This document shows, in pieces, positions 20,854 to 20,881 of a stretch of DNA of 20,881 nt. Both the position numbers and the translations under genes were made by a program. The stretch's first letter is position 1, and each line of letters opens with the position of its first letter. The notes beneath the pieces were generated by a model, which was not told the origin of the DNA, did not search any database, and saw nothing but the letters and a program-made list of their open reading frames with translations. Source of the DNA: Streptomycetaceae bacterium (GTDB lineage: Bacteria; Actinomycetota; Actinomycetes; Nanopelagicales; Nanopelagicaceae); NCBI GenBank assembly GCA_027488165.1, contig JAIYCF010000013.1:1-20881 (forward strand), given 5' to 3'.

Positions 20854-20881
20854 ACTCTTTCCAGTCACTTGCAATCACGGA

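Overview
The window looks like a compact actinobacterial chromosome segment from a streamlined, moderate-GC organism (roughly mid-40s % GC by eye). The best fit is a freshwater planktonic actinobacterium of the Nanopelagicales (acI) type. This rests on gene content: a mycobacterial-type E1/E2-fused 2-oxoglutarate enzyme (Kgd), a SigR/RsrA-type redox sigma pair, nickel superoxide dismutase with its maturation protease, actinobacterial Tad pilus genes, and RF2-FtsE-FtsX-SmpB-ssrA in series. Gaps between genes are very short. The taxonomic assignment is inference from sequence appearance, not a database match.

Layout: (1) Positions 1-3357, minus strand: aroA, rsgA, hisN and the start of an HMA-domain copper protein, tightly packed with overlaps. 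(2) 3381-5573, plus strand: an SRAP (HMCES/YedK) protein, then sigR, rsrA and a FlK-like hotdog thioesterase in one overlapping unit. (3) 5570-10057: sodN (minus) and its protease sodX (plus) diverge from a short shared promoter region; the large kgd gene (minus) converges on sodX, and their stop codons share a TTAA. (4) 10216-11361: an SDR oxidoreductase and a small four-helix membrane protein. (5) 11380-16097, plus strand: a protein resembling a degenerate GGDEF domain, then a Tad-type locus (tadA, tadB, tadC, a Flp-like pilin candidate and three TadE/TadG-like genes). (6) 16117-20488, plus strand: prfB, ftsE, ftsX, smpB, a GNAT acetyltransferase and ssrA (tmRNA). (7) 20497-20841, minus strand: a small membrane protein of unknown function.

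Two aspects stand out. First, many genes that head a transcription unit carry a TAnnnT -10-like hexamer ending exactly 6-7 nt before the start codon with no Shine-Dalgarno sequence, which is the arrangement expected for leaderless mRNAs. sodN, kgd and ftsE instead have a -10-like box further upstream and a clear AAGGAG. Some divergent pairs have overlapping -10 boxes. Second, the tmRNA appears to use GUC rather than an alanine codon as its resume codon, encoding the tag VSTTADDLTLAA.

Functionally the window combines core metabolism (aromatic amino acids, histidine, TCA cycle), oxidative and DNA-damage stress (SigR/RsrA, NiSOD, SRAP), translation quality control and termination (RsgA, RF2, SmpB, tmRNA), cell division (FtsEX) and a surface pilus system. 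No insertion sequence, phage, CRISPR array or other sign of recent transfer was seen. No stretch over 300 bases lacks a gene.
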